DNA from: Hyperoplus lanceolatus
Taxonomy: Eukaryota > Chordata > Actinopteri > Uranoscopiformes > Ammodytidae
Length of the DNA stretch: 64,000 nucleotides
Direction: 5' to 3'
Assembly (NCBI GenBank): GCA_026929865.2
Contig: CM049406.2
Coordinates: 26,002,001 to 26,066,000 of the forward strand
In this document: piece by piece, positions 62,811 through 64,000 of the stretch
Layout: every line of letters starts with the position of its first letter
How positions within the stretch are numbered: the first letter of the stretch is position 1
The notes under the pieces: generated by a model
Told to the model about the DNA's origin: nothing
What the model saw: only the letters and a program-made list of their open reading frames with translations
Databases searched by the model: none
Made by a program: the position numbers and the translations under genes

Positions 62811-64000
62811 GGAAAATTAAGAGGCTAAATCTGAGAAATTTTGTGTGAACAAATAATTTGGAGACACTGGGTCAGATAAATTAGAAGCGATTGAAGAAGG
62901 ACACATGGATTTTCCATAAAAATATTAATATAAAAACATTATGCAGAGTCCTCTGGGTTGGGCTTGGAGCTCTTTTTCTTTTACGGGACATATTTCTCTG
63001 TAATATAGTGAATGCATTTAAATGCAGTGAGAGGAACGAAGCAGAAGAACTCTGTTGTCCAGTTATCTTTTTTTCCACAGACGAGGCTGAAATAGACTAT
63101 AGACTAGTCATCAATGGGCTAATGGACACATGGATACATTTTATCTTAAAATCGATTCAAATGAACTCCCTTTGTTCTTTACATTTGTTTCCTTGAAAGA
63201 AAGTGCCTGTGTCCTGTACATCTTTTGAGGGCAGGGCATATATATTTTGCGCTGACTTGGTTCATATTCCTTCCTGAAGATGCCTATTTTCAACCTAAGA
63301 TTTAGTTACAGCCGCAGTGTGTTGACACTGCATTTTTAGAGATGCCTATTCCTAAAAGGAACAACTGTTCTGAGAGGGTGTCTCCACAAACTGTCTCTAG
63401 AGGACCCCGTGAGTCATCTGCCGACCTGGCCTGGCTTCCCTCAACCACGGCTGTAGTGACACATTCACTTCACAACAACGGCGTTCGAAAAGAAAGGACA
63501 GGACACTCATTCAAGATGTCAAACCAAAAAAACATGGATTTATTCTCAGTGGGAAAGATGAAATTGCCTAGTAGACTGTGACAAAACCCAGTGATCATGT
63601 TTCAGTGACGCCGCTACACTTATATATCAGATCCAGAAGAAAGAACGTTCTCTTCTGGGTAAGCCTGTGTGGCAAGCCCCCACAGAATTTCAAAGTCTCA
63701 AAACAACACATAATAATGCCAGTGGGTACAAAGAGATAAATGGAGACATCAAACAGCCACAGGTAGATTAGGTTTTCTCTTGGTTTGTCCTCCTGTGCTT
63801 TCGAGAACCAGTGCTCAGTGACTCAGCGTCTATTGAAGAAAAGTTCAGTTCGGTCAAGGCCTGCTATAACGTCTTATTCCTTCCAGCCATTTTGACCTTT
63901 CTTCTTTCGCTCCACAGCCTACAGTAAAGGGGTTTCTGATGTGCTGATCGCTCATGATGCATCCAGCGAAAAATATGGCTTGGGCACTCATGTTTTCTTT
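62811..64000. other. Intergenic end of window, nothing certain
   Basis: No recognised exon. An acceptor-like TTCGCTCCACAG at about 63918 and a minus-strand AATAAA near 63540 could belong to a flanking gene outside the window, but no protein similarity supports this. Confidence 0.4.

Noticed and set aside
62891-63196. 101-aa ORF near the right edge
   Set aside because: There is no recognisable domain and the sequence is AT-rich beside transposon debris. No splice or promoter evidence supports it.

Overview
The window is eukaryotic DNA from a ray-finned fish, probably a percomorph teleost. It has spliced genes with GT-AG introns, very many (CA)n/(TG)n microsatellites, tRNA-derived SINEs, LINE fragments, a Tc1 element, and hAT- and TTAA-type DNA transposons. 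No prokaryotic gene, operon or CRISPR array is present. The species cannot be named from the sequence alone.

Two complete protein-coding genes are supported. The first is on the minus strand at 3220-18872: a membrane-type transglutaminase K (tgm1). Its 13 coding exons sum to 2361 bp (786 aa plus stop), with an N-terminal cysteine cluster and the triad Cys373/His432/Asp455. A non-coding first exon near 24.7 kb is possible. The second is on the plus strand at 41048-54105: the Pumilio-repeat ribosome-biogenesis factor nop9. Its 11 coding exons sum to 1854 bp (617 aa), and a 5' UTR exon with a CpG/CRE-containing promoter lies near 40.2 kb. TGM1 and NOP9 are also near neighbours on human chromosome 14 (recalled knowledge), so this looks like old conserved synteny. 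The two genes do different jobs (protein cross-linking at the membrane; 18S rRNA maturation in the nucleolus) and show no sign of acting together.

Layout: 1-2100 intergenic with a tRNA-SINE and (TA)n; 2100-3219 probable tgm1 3' UTR; 3220-18872 tgm1 with MITEs in its introns; 18.9-40.1 kb repeat-rich interval (two solo LTRs, LINE remnants, long microsatellites, nested DNA transposons); 40.1-54.1 kb nop9 with a hAT derivative, a dead Tc1 element, a LINE tail and a SINE in its introns; 54.1-64 kb intergenic, AT-rich, without a recognisable gene.

The most informative material is in the mobile DNA. Several elements have exact target-site duplications (TSDs). Two related elements have TAGCCTGG...CCAGGCTA ends and 9-bp TSDs, and one carries a start codon, a short ORF and a splice-donor-like site. 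At 37.7-40.1 kb four insertions are stacked or nested. A TA-flanked element sits inside one copy of a local duplication whose other copy lacks it. Transposon sequence ends just upstream of a nop9 splice acceptor. I found no convincing new multi-gene system; the 9-bp-TSD family is the best candidate for something under-described.
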